From an uncultured Cardiobacterium sp. (GTDB taxonomy: Bacteria; Pseudomonadota; Gammaproteobacteria; Cardiobacteriales; Cardiobacteriaceae), in the NCBI RefSeq assembly GCF_938028185.1, contig NZ_CALJAH010000352.1, positions 1 through 8,657 of the forward strand: a stretch of 8,657 nucleotides of DNA, in the 5' to 3' direction. Under the pieces are notes generated by a model that saw only the letters and a list, made by a program, of their open reading frames with translations, did not search any database and had not been told where the DNA came from. This document shows, piece by piece, positions 1 through 6,130 of the stretch (its first letter is position 1; each line of letters begins with the position of its first letter). The position numbers were made by a program, and so were the translations under genes.

Positions 1-1
1 C

Positions 2-928
2 TATAGCGAACCTGCACTGATTCGTGCGTTGGAGCGCGAGGGCATCGGTCGCCCCTCAACCTACGCCAGCATCATCGGCACGATTCAGCAGCGCGGTTAC
101 GTTGAGGTGGTCAAACGGCAGTTTGTGCCGACCGAACTCGGCACGGCGCTGATTCAGGCGCTACGCGGCCGTTTCGATTTTCTGGAGATTGCCTACACCC
201 GTGACATGGAAGACCACCTCGATGCCATCGCCCAGGGCAAGGCGGGTTATCGCGCGGTGGTCGCGCATTACGACCAGGCGCTGGACGCGCAGCTGGCGGT
301 ATTCACTGCTGACACCTCCATTCAGCCACTCGCCGGCGCGGAAGAAAACTATCCCTGCCCTAATTGCGACGATGGCCACCTGCGCCGCCTCAAGGGCAAA
401 AACGGCTATTTCTGGGGCTGCTCTAACTACCAGCGCGAGCCCAATCCTTGCCAGACGACGCTACCGGACGCGCGCGGCAAACCGGGCAAACCCGTGGCAC
501 GCATTGAAAAATCCACCGAACACCCGTGTCCTGTCTGCGGCGAAGGCTACCTGCAACGCCGTCCCGGCAAAAAGAAAAACACCTTCTGGTGGGGTTGCGA
601 TCGCTACCCCGCCTGCACGCACAGCGCACCGGATGACAACGGCAAACCGGGAGTGTGGGGTGACAAACCTGCCTCAGGGCAAGCGTCGAGCAAACCTGCA
701 ACAGGCAAGCCGTCTGGCAAACCTGGGACAGGGGCTAAGACAGCCAATAACCGTAGAGGGAGCAGTACGGCATTTAGCGGGGGTGGATACCGCTGCCCGG
801 ATTGCGGGGGCAAACTGGTGCAGCGCTCAGGCAGCAAAGGGGTGTTCTGGGGGTGCAAAAACTATCCCAAGTGCAACCACACCGAACCAGACGCGCACGG
901 TGAGCCCCGCTTTGCGGCAACAGAGTGA
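2..928 (+). CDS. topB: Type IA DNA topoisomerase (TopB-like), C-terminal part, cut at 5' end
   Basis: This is the last 308 codons of a type IA topoisomerase, which passes one DNA strand through a transient break in another. The frame is open from base 2, so the catalytic tyrosine region lies outside the window. The signature EGIGRPSTYASII near the start is the conserved type IA motif. Three four-cysteine zinc ribbons follow. Their cysteines are encoded at about 356-451 (Cys-X2-Cys...Cys...Cys), 527-616 and 794-874. Each ribbon is followed by a PD-x2-G-K/E-P spacer. A Gly/Lys/Pro/Ser-rich flexible linker of about 50 residues separates ribbons 2 and 3. Zinc ribbons in this family help bind single-stranded DNA. 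An adjacent ssb is typical of ICE replication modules, where the topoisomerase helps process element DNA. The symbol follows ICE usage; a chromosomal topA-type enzyme is less likely given the neighbours. The stop is TGA at 926-928. Confidence 0.88.
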   Translation, partial: YSEPALIRALEREGIGRPSTYASIIGTIQQRGYVEVVKRQFVPTELGTALIQALRGRFDFLEIAYTRDMEDHLDAIAQGKAGYRAVVAHYDQALDAQLAVFTADTSIQPLAGAEENYPCPNCDDGHLRRLKGKNGYFWGCSNYQREPNPCQTTLPDARGKPGKPVARIEKSTEHPCPVCGEGYLQRRPGKKKNTFWWGCDRYPACTHSAPDDNGKPGVWGDKPASGQASSKPATGKPSGKPGTGAKTANNRRGSSTAFSGGGYRCPDCGGKLVQRSGSKGVFWGCKNYPKCNHTEPDAHGEPRFAATE

Positions 929-945
929 AATCAAGGGAGAAGATA

Positions 946-1152
946 ATGGCTACACGCGGCATTAACCGGGCAACGGTCCTGGGCTATCTGGGCAGGGAAC
1001 CGCGCATCACCATCACCAGCAATGGCAGCTTGCGGGCGCATATCTCCATTGCGACCACCGAGACCTGGGAGGTATGGACGTACCGGATGCTGCCGCTGGC
1101 CGCACCGGGCGCAGGACATGAAAGACGATCGGACACTATCGGTGCCCTTTAA
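946..1152 (+). pseudogene. ssb: Single-stranded DNA-binding protein gene, internally deleted
   Basis: The first 40 or so residues are clearly SSB: the start MATRGINRATVLGYLG, then a REPRITITSNG strand and SIATTETW, matching the first strands of the SSB OB fold. After TETW the similarity stops, and the frame ends at codon 68 with unrelated residues. A normal SSB is about 150-180 aa, so most of the OB fold and linker are missing. In another frame, 1118-1150 reads MKDDRTLSVPF, recalling the acidic DDxxPF tail of SSB just at the expected 3' end. This suggests an internal deletion plus small frameshifts rather than simple truncation (inference). ATG 946 has a good ribosome binding site (GGGAGA, 935-940) and lies 17 bases after the topoisomerase stop. 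A GTG at 925 would add seven residues and is less likely. The product should not fold as a normal OB domain. Confidence 0.75.
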
Positions 1153-1197
1153 GGCAACACTAAGACAAACCCAAACCCTAGAACGAGGAAGAACCCC

Positions 1198-2172
1198 ATG
1201 GGATTATTTGACCGGTTCAGCCGTCGGACGGCAGAGCCAACCCCCACCACCGCCAAGACAGCAACATTGGCACCTTTTACCTGTCTCGTCATCGATGGCA
1301 GGGTGCAGGTGCAACTCATCGAAAGTCCCGAAAGCTGCATAAGCAGTGATGGCGGCGATGCATCTTCCCTCTGTTGGCACGACGTTGACACGTTGCATGT
1401 CGGTGGTAACGGGGAGGGTACCGTCGTAGTCGGCGGCAACATTATCAACAACATCCATGGCAGCTTTATTGGCTCGATCACGCGAAGCAGGCACCTTAAG
1501 CTTTCCGATGTTCCTGAGGGACACTCGGTAAGCGTCAGCAGCAACGGACAGGTGATGATTGATGGGCGAGTGGTGAGTAAGACCGGACAGTCGGTCAGTA
1601 TCATCAATGGCCGGGTGATGGACGATGGCACAGGGATGGTCATACGGCCAAGAAGCTGTACCATCCGCACACCACAGTTGCCAAAGATTATAGTCAAAGC
1701 CGGCAGCCTGCATGTACAGGGCTTTGCCGGGCAAGCAATAGACTATTGCGTTGCCGGCAGCGGCAATATCCGTCATGACGAAGCGGACACGGCAACAGCC
1801 AAACTGAAAGTCTGCGGAAGCGGCGACGTACTGCTAGGATTGCACGGTTTCGGGCGGGGTAAAACAGAGTCGGAACTGCAGCAGCTCCATGCGCAGCTCT
1901 TCGGCAGCGGTGATATCCGTGTGTGTGGCCGGGCGAAAAGCGCCGACATCTCCCTGAGCGGCAGTGGCAGCATCCATCTCGGCGATTGCCCGGTGGCAGA
2001 GGCCAGGGTGTCGCTCTCAGGTTCCGGCGACATCCGTCTCAATGCAACCGACAGCGTCAGCGGTACCCTCATCGGCGACGGTCAGCTGGCCCTGATGCAG
2101 GAACCGCGCGAGCGGCAGCTGACAATACGAGGGTGCGTGGTCTATGTCATCAACCGGGAGGGAACCGCATGA
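1198..2172 (+). CDS. GSGD-repeat beta protein, GIN/DUF2807-like
   Basis: A 324-aa protein with repeated short beta-strand units. The C-terminal third carries five GSG[DNS] turns at residues 187-190, 207-210, 236-239, 255-258 and 275-278, each followed by alternating hydrophobic residues. This pattern is typical of the GIN domain (DUF2807, named putative auto-transporter adhesin head), which forms a right-handed beta solenoid. The N-terminal half has looser glycine-rich repeats (GGNIINNIHGSF around 79-90; IDGRVV and IINGRV around 121-140). I see no signal peptide or membrane segment: the N-terminus MGLFDRFSRR is short and basic, followed by a Thr/Pro stretch. That is unusual for a family normally found outside the cytoplasm. 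ATG 1198 has a GAGGAAG ribosome binding site at 1185-1191. The stop overlaps the next start by four bases. It is the first gene of the apparent operon; its molecular role is unknown, but scaffold or oligomer formation is plausible. Confidence 0.7.
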   Translation: MGLFDRFSRRTAEPTPTTAKTATLAPFTCLVIDGRVQVQLIESPESCISSDGGDASSLCWHDVDTLHVGGNGEGTVVVGGNIINNIHGSFIGSITRSRHLKLSDVPEGHSVSVSSNGQVMIDGRVVSKTGQSVSIINGRVMDDGTGMVIRPRSCTIRTPQLPKIIVKAGSLHVQGFAGQAIDYCVAGSGNIRHDEADTATAKLKVCGSGDVLLGLHGFGRGKTESELQQLHAQLFGSGDIRVCGRAKSADISLSGSGSIHLGDCPVAEARVSLSGSGDIRLNATDSVSGTLIGDGQLALMQEPRERQLTIRGCVVYVINREGTA

Positions 2173-3380
2173 TTGTTATTGGTCACTTTTCCACCCTGCG
2201 CGGCGCAGGGCACAAACTGTACACCGGTCTTTCGGCTGCCACCACCGCCCTCCGCGAGCTGTGGCAGAGCACACCGTGGCGGCTGGGCTGGCGTGCTGTG
2301 GCTATCGGCATTACCGGTTACTGGGTGCTGCGTGCCGGGACGCTCACGGATCCGTTGCTGCAGGTGATGGCAAGCACCCTAGCCGTGCTGACCGGCTTCC
2401 TGTTGGGCGGTTCTTTTCTGGTAACCCTGTTGCGTGTACTGCTGTCCTTCGCTGCACGAGAACGAATACCGGCATCTTCAAGATGGCTCTACGATTTCAC
2501 GACGAAGTTCCCGGGTGTTTACTGGATACTGGACATCATCCTGCTCTATTTTACAGGTACGGTGCTGTTGCTGGTCGCCGGCCCGGTCATCTTGCAGGCG
2601 GCCCACGAATACCCGGAGAAAATGGCGGCAGCCGCCTTGGCAAGCGGAATATTTATCCTGCTCGTGCTCTCTGCCGTGATGATGCTGCTGTTTCGGCGGC
2701 AAGACGCATTGCGCATCCGTCTGGAAGAGATGGTGCCAGAGGATGACCCTGTGGCGGCACGCCTCAAACAGCTGAAAACGGAACTTCGGGCTACCCATAC
2801 TGCACCGCGCCCCTTCGAGCGGCAGCAGATAGCCGCCTACCTGGCCGGCCAGGTCTTATGCTGCGCGGCGTTAGCCCGGGTGCCGGCCCGGATCGATACC
2901 CGTATGTACAGGCCGGGGGATTGGGACTTCCTTGACGCAATGGCTGCCGGCATGGATCTGCGCCGGTTGCGTGAGCTCGAAGATTGGCTACTCCTGTGTC
3001 TGCTGGCCGGAGGTGCGGCCGATATCCGCCTTCGCGACAGACTCAGCCGTCCTTTGGTCCGCCAGGTCGCCGACGATAATGCCCGTTGGCAGGTCGCCGT
3101 CCGCGATTATCTCGCCTTTTACTACCGCCAGACTTACTTCCCCAACCCGCATAACGCCTTCGAAGCGATGTGGGCCGAACAAATCGATGCCATCGTTGAT
3201 ACCCTGCAGGGGCAGCAAATGGGCATCGTCACGAGTTTCGTAAACCAAAACGAAACGGTATTGCGCGAACTTGCAACGCTCATCCGCAGCAAAAGCGTCC
3301 TGAGCCGTGACGACCTGCAGCCCTTCTTCGCCCGGGTCACCTTCCCGGACCATTTTCCGCGCCCGGGCGGTGTCGTATGA
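2169..3380 (+). CDS. Four-helix membrane protein with degenerate M41 (FtsH-type) peptidase-like domain
   Basis: A 403-aa protein starting at ATG 2169 inside the previous stop codon (ATGA), with a strong ribosome binding site GGGAGGG at 2156-2162. Hydrophobic segments lie at about residues 42-57, 66-93, 118-144 and 153-175, followed by a basic stretch and a soluble C-terminal half. By eye that half follows the M41 peptidase layout: IAAYLAGQVL (221-230) sits where FtsH has the AYHEAGHAL zinc site; LLAGGAADIRL (278-288) resembles the LLGGRAAEEL helix; VADDNARWQ (300-308) resembles the GAxxDL segment holding the third zinc ligand; and VLRELATLI...LSRDDLQPFF (364-387) resembles the C-terminal helices of M41 domains. 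The ligands and catalytic Glu of HExxH are replaced (Tyr, Leu, Gln), so no protease activity is expected. It lacks an AAA+ domain, but a separate AAA+ gene lies downstream. The four helices are clear; the M41 relationship is my inference and needs a profile or structure search. Confidence 0.6.
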   Translation: MIVIGHFSTLRGAGHKLYTGLSAATTALRELWQSTPWRLGWRAVAIGITGYWVLRAGTLTDPLLQVMASTLAVLTGFLLGGSFLVTLLRVLLSFAARERIPASSRWLYDFTTKFPGVYWILDIILLYFTGTVLLLVAGPVILQAAHEYPEKMAAAALASGIFILLVLSAVMMLLFRRQDALRIRLEEMVPEDDPVAARLKQLKTELRATHTAPRPFERQQIAAYLAGQVLCCAALARVPARIDTRMYRPGDWDFLDAMAAGMDLRRLRELEDWLLLCLLAGGAADIRLRDRLSRPLVRQVADDNARWQVAVRDYLAFYYRQTYFPNPHNAFEAMWAEQIDAIVDTLQGQQMGIVTSFVNQNETVLRELATLIRSKSVLSRDDLQPFFARVTFPDHFPRPGGVV

Positions 3381-3715
3381 AAATGCTTGCCGTACTACGT
3401 CGCCTTGGCCGGCACATATTTGCTCAGCCAGGCACTCCCATACCCACCGAAAAAGTAGAACCGGCACAGCTGGCAAATTTTCCGGAAGGGGTGGCGTCTG
3501 ACAGGGTCAACATCACGGCTGGCGATATAGACGGTCTCGCCACCGCCCTGGATGCCCTGCCGACAGCTTGGAACACGGATACCCATGGTCACAAATATAT
3601 TGAAACACAAGAGAACGGCATCTCTCACCGCTATGTGATCGGGACGGTGTGCAAAGGCAAAAGCCGCATAAATTTCCCCCAAGAGCTGACAAGGCTGGGG
3701 GATGACACAAACTGA
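3377..3715 (+). CDS. Hypothetical 112-aa protein
   Basis: I do not recognise a family. The start ATG 3377 overlaps the stop of the membrane protein gene by four bases (ATGA). There is no good ribosome binding site of its own, so it is probably translated by coupling. The first 15 residues are basic and weakly amphipathic (MKMLAVLRRLGRHIF) and might touch the membrane, but they are too short for a transmembrane helix. The rest is a small mixed alpha/beta domain with a WNTDTHGHKYIE segment around residues 65-76 and an HRYVIGTV strand near 83-90. The coupling implies it is made in fixed ratio with the membrane protein and may be its partner. The tight overlap and the codon pattern shared with its neighbours support a real gene. 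Confidence 0.65.
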   Translation: MKMLAVLRRLGRHIFAQPGTPIPTEKVEPAQLANFPEGVASDRVNITAGDIDGLATALDALPTAWNTDTHGHKYIETQENGISHRYVIGTVCKGKSRINFPQELTRLGDDTN

Positions 3716-3729
3716 GTGGAGACACCGCC

Positions 3730-4653
3730 ATGTTTGAAAGCCGCCTGATCACCGGGGATTGCCGTAGCGTACTGCCGCAATTGGCAGCCGAAGGACTGCG
3801 CGTGCAGACCTGCATCACCTCGCCGCCGTATTACCGCTTGCGCGACTACGGCATGCCGGGGCAGATCGGCTGCGAGCGCTGCGTGGCGGACTACCTGGAT
3901 GCCCTGGTCGGGGTATTCCGCCTGGTGCGAGAGGTGCTGGCCGATGACGGCACCCTGTGGCTCAACCTTGGCGACAGCTATGCCGCGCGTGGCGGCGACC
4001 TGCGCGCCAAGAACCTGCTCGGCATCCCGTGGCGGCTGGCCCTGGCCTTGCAGGATGACGGCTGGTATCTGCGCCAGGACATCATCTGGCACAAGACCAA
4101 CCCCCTGCCGGAGCCGGTCACTGATCGCTGTGTGGGGGCGCACGAGTACCTCTTCCTCCTTGCCAAACAGCCTCGCTACTATTTTGACCACCGCGCTATC
4201 CAGGAACCCGCGCTGACCTACCCACAGAGCAAAAACAACCGCCGCAACGACTTTGCCCGGGCAGAGGGCAAACGGGCACAGGTTGTACTCCCAGGGCGCG
4301 GTGTGGTACCGCAACACCGTGCAGACCGGCTGCCGACAGCCGTCAAGCCGGAGCGCAACAAGCGTGACGTGTGGTCGCTCGCCACCCGTCCGACCAGGCA
4401 TGCGCACGTGGCAGCGATGCCGACTACCCTGGTCGAACCCTGCATCCTCGCCGGCAGCCGTCCGGGCGATATCGTCCTTGACCCCTTTTCAGGTTCCGGC
4501 ACGGTGATTGACGTGGCCAACCGCCTTGAACGTGAATGGCTGGCGATCGAAATCGATCCTGCCTTCGCACCGCTGCACGAAGACCGCACCCTGCAGCGGC
4601 CATTGCCCTTGCAGCAAACCCTCGCAGCAGAGCGCGGTCTATCCTTTACCTAA
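3730..4653 (+). CDS. Site-specific DNA methyltransferase, N4-cytosine/N6-adenine type, permuted (SPPY)
   Basis: A 307-aa SAM-dependent methyltransferase that modifies an exocyclic amino group of cytosine or adenine in DNA. The catalytic motif IV TSPPYY is at residues 30-35 and the SAM-binding motif I DPFSGSGTV at 251-259. The catalytic motif comes before the SAM motif, the permuted (beta-class) order. Other family landmarks are present: LRDYG just after motif IV, DGTLWLNLGDSYA around 73-85, DIIWHKTNPLPEPVTDR at 117-133, and HEYLFLLAK at 138-146. SPPY favours N4-cytosine but does not settle the target base. Many relatives carry a cysteine-rich insertion between the LVEPCILAG segment and motif I; here that insertion is absent. 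No restriction gene is adjacent, so it looks like an orphan methyltransferase serving the element. ATG 3730 has GGAGA at 3718-3722 and follows the previous stop by 14 bases. Recognition sequence unknown. Confidence 0.9.
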   Translation: MFESRLITGDCRSVLPQLAAEGLRVQTCITSPPYYRLRDYGMPGQIGCERCVADYLDALVGVFRLVREVLADDGTLWLNLGDSYAARGGDLRAKNLLGIPWRLALALQDDGWYLRQDIIWHKTNPLPEPVTDRCVGAHEYLFLLAKQPRYYFDHRAIQEPALTYPQSKNNRRNDFARAEGKRAQVVLPGRGVVPQHRADRLPTAVKPERNKRDVWSLATRPTRHAHVAAMPTTLVEPCILAGSRPGDIVLDPFSGSGTVIDVANRLEREWLAIEIDPAFAPLHEDRTLQRPLPLQQTLAAERGLSFT

Positions 4654-4675
4654 ACCCACAAACCGGGAGAAAACC

Positions 4676-5047
4676 ATGCAAATTGAACATACTGAGAACG
4701 AAACGGCAATGGCCCTGTTGACCCACGACAAGGACTGGCAGGATCGGATAACCGTGCCCAGCGAAGAATACGAAAAATGGATGGAGGATTTCCGGCAACG
4801 CCTCAGTAACTGCACACCGGAAGAAACGCAGAATTTACTGGAAGAACAATCTATCCGTGCTTTCCGTGAGCATATGCGGCGAGCCTTCGCCAATGTCACG
4901 CCGGAACAACGAATACAGGCTTACATGCGCTTCCTTTCTGTCCGCGCATTTAGTGCGCAAGTGTGGGCAGCACAACTGGCCGGGCTGATGCCGGCTGACG
5001 AAGAGGAAGGCGCATCTGCCGATGCCGACTGCGGCGTGGGTGAATAA
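4676..5047 (+). CDS. Hypothetical 123-aa acidic helical protein
   Basis: I recognise no family. ATG 4676 is chosen because a clean ribosome binding site (GGGAGA, 4664-4669) sits six bases upstream; the frame is open much further up, but there it overlaps the methyltransferase gene and reads as unrelated, Pro/Ser-rich sequence. The protein is mostly charged and predicted by eye to be helical (EEYEKWMEDFRQRL, EETQNLLEEQSIRAFREHMRRAF), with two TPE-type helix caps (at about residues 44-46 and 75-77) and an acidic tail rich in Glu, Asp and Ala (DEEEGASADAD). No membrane segment or signal peptide is seen. It lies 22 bases after the methyltransferase and 30 bases before the AAA+ ATPase, so it is probably co-transcribed. 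A small adaptor or regulator of the ATPase is possible but unproven. Confidence 0.65.
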   Translation: MQIEHTENETAMALLTHDKDWQDRITVPSEEYEKWMEDFRQRLSNCTPEETQNLLEEQSIRAFREHMRRAFANVTPEQRIQAYMRFLSVRAFSAQVWAAQLAGLMPADEEEGASADADCGVGE

Positions 5048-5077
5048 GTAAGCAACCACAGCGACGGAGAGTACAGG

Positions 5078-6130
5078 ATGCAAGCGGATGTGCTGGTGGA
5101 ACTGATCCGTCATGCGACAGCCGGAAACCAACCTGCCATCCGGCAGTTGGTTGAGCGATTGATTGCTGGAGAAGAACAGATGGGACACCGCATCTTGGCC
5201 GAGCGCTTGCAGAAAGCCCTGCAAGCGCCGCATACGCCATCCCGAACGTCCCCATCGCCTTTCCTCGAGCAAGGCGGCCCTGCGTCGCAGAAAGCGCTCT
5301 ATTACGAGACTCAACCCGCACGCCGACTCGACAGCCTGGTCCTTGCACCCCACATCACCGTACAAATCCGCGAACTGGTGGAAGAGCAGCAACGGGTCGA
5401 GCTGCTGCACGCGCATAACCTCTGTACCCGTCACCGTGTCCTCCTGGCCGGGCCGCCGGGCAATGGCAAGACCTCCCTGGCGGAGGCCTTGGCCGGCGAG
5501 CTGGCCTTTCCGCTTATCACCATCCGCTATGAGTCGCTGATGGGTAGCTATCTCGGTGAGACCTCGGGGCGCTTGAAAAGCGTGCTCGACTACGCGCGTA
5601 CCCGACGCTGCGTCCTCTTTTTGGACGAGTTTGAAACGCTGGGCAAGGAACGCGGCGACAGCCGCGAAGTCGGCGAGATCAAACGCATTGTCAGCACCCT
5701 GCTGCTACAATTGGATGCCATGCCGGACTACGTGGTGATCGTCGCCGCCAGCAATCACCCGGAAATGCTCGACCGTGCCGTATGGCGGCGTTTTCAATTG
5801 CGCCTCGAACTGCCGCTGCCGACGGAGGTGCAGCTGGCACATTTCATCCGGGTGATTAGCGACCGCTACAAGGTGGATTTCGGCGACCCGGTAGAAGCCA
5901 TCGCGGCGCAGCTCACCGGACTGAATTTTGCCGAGATGGAAGAATTCTGCCTAGACATCGTCCGCCGCATTGTGCTCGCCGGAACGGCTGCCGATTCCCG
6001 GGCCATCACTAGGCGCAAACTGGAGCAGTGGCAGCAACGCTTGCAGCCGCTGACAGCAGAGACAACAGTGGTACCCGTGCGCAAGCAGCGGCGACGTCGC
6101 GGGACAACACAGGAGGCATTGCCGATATGA
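5078..6130 (+). CDS. AAA+ family ATPase (classic FtsH/Cdc48/Vps4-like clade)
   Basis: A 350-aa single-module AAA+ ATPase, likely to act as a hexameric ring that remodels or unfolds a protein partner. The N-terminal 50 residues form a helical region, followed by a Pro/Ser-rich linker (about 51-70). The ATPase core has Walker A GPPGNGKT at 125-132, a pore-loop-like stretch SLMGSYLGETSGRL around 153-166, Walker B VLFLDEFE at 179-186, sensor 1 Asn in AASNHPEMLD at 223-232, and a paired arginine finger WRRF at 236-239. A helical lid follows, then a very basic tail (RKQRRRR at 335-341). The helical N-terminus followed by this core resembles ATPases encoded beside subtilisin-like proteases in other genomes, but no S8 protease is present here. 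ATG 5078 has CGGAGAG at 5065-5071. Its stop overlaps the next start (ATGA), so it is tightly coupled to the PcfJ-like protein, its most likely partner. Confidence 0.9.
   Translation: MQADVLVELIRHATAGNQPAIRQLVERLIAGEEQMGHRILAERLQKALQAPHTPSRTSPSPFLEQGGPASQKALYYETQPARRLDSLVLAPHITVQIRELVEEQQRVELLHAHNLCTRHRVLLAGPPGNGKTSLAEALAGELAFPLITIRYESLMGSYLGETSGRLKSVLDYARTRRCVLFLDEFETLGKERGDSREVGEIKRIVSTLLLQLDAMPDYVVIVAASNHPEMLDRAVWRRFQLRLELPLPTEVQLAHFIRVISDRYKVDFGDPVEAIAAQLTGLNFAEMEEFCLDIVRRIVLAGTAADSRAITRRKLEQWQQRLQPLTAETTVVPVRKQRRRRGTTQEALPI
6111..6116 (+). promoter_or_regulatory. Ribosome binding site deciding the start of the pcfJ-like gene
   Basis: A perfect AGGAGG lies ten bases upstream of ATG 6127, inside the last codons of the ATPase gene. 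The reading frame of the pcfJ-like gene is open further up (an ATG at 6028), but this site and the ATGA overlap at 6127-6130 favour 6127. Confidence 0.7.

Noticed and set aside
189..965. Long + strand frame (258 codons) overlapping the topoisomerase end and the ssb start
   Set aside because: It is Arg/Ala/Pro-rich out-of-frame sequence, while the topoisomerase frame has zinc ribbons and a clear family match.
1149..1776. Two long minus-strand frames opposite the GIN-like gene
   Set aside because: They have no recognisable motifs and no good ribosome binding sites; the + frame has regular GSGD repeats and coupled ends.
3674..3703. CCCCC...GGGGG hairpin at the end of the 112-aa gene
   Set aside because: The stem is broken, no T-run follows, and the next gene starts a few bases later, so it is not a convincing terminator.
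3631..4407. Long open frame on the minus strand (258 codons) opposite the methyltransferase gene
   Set aside because: Its + strand partner has all methyltransferase motifs. The antisense reading shows no family features and is expected from GC-rich codon use.
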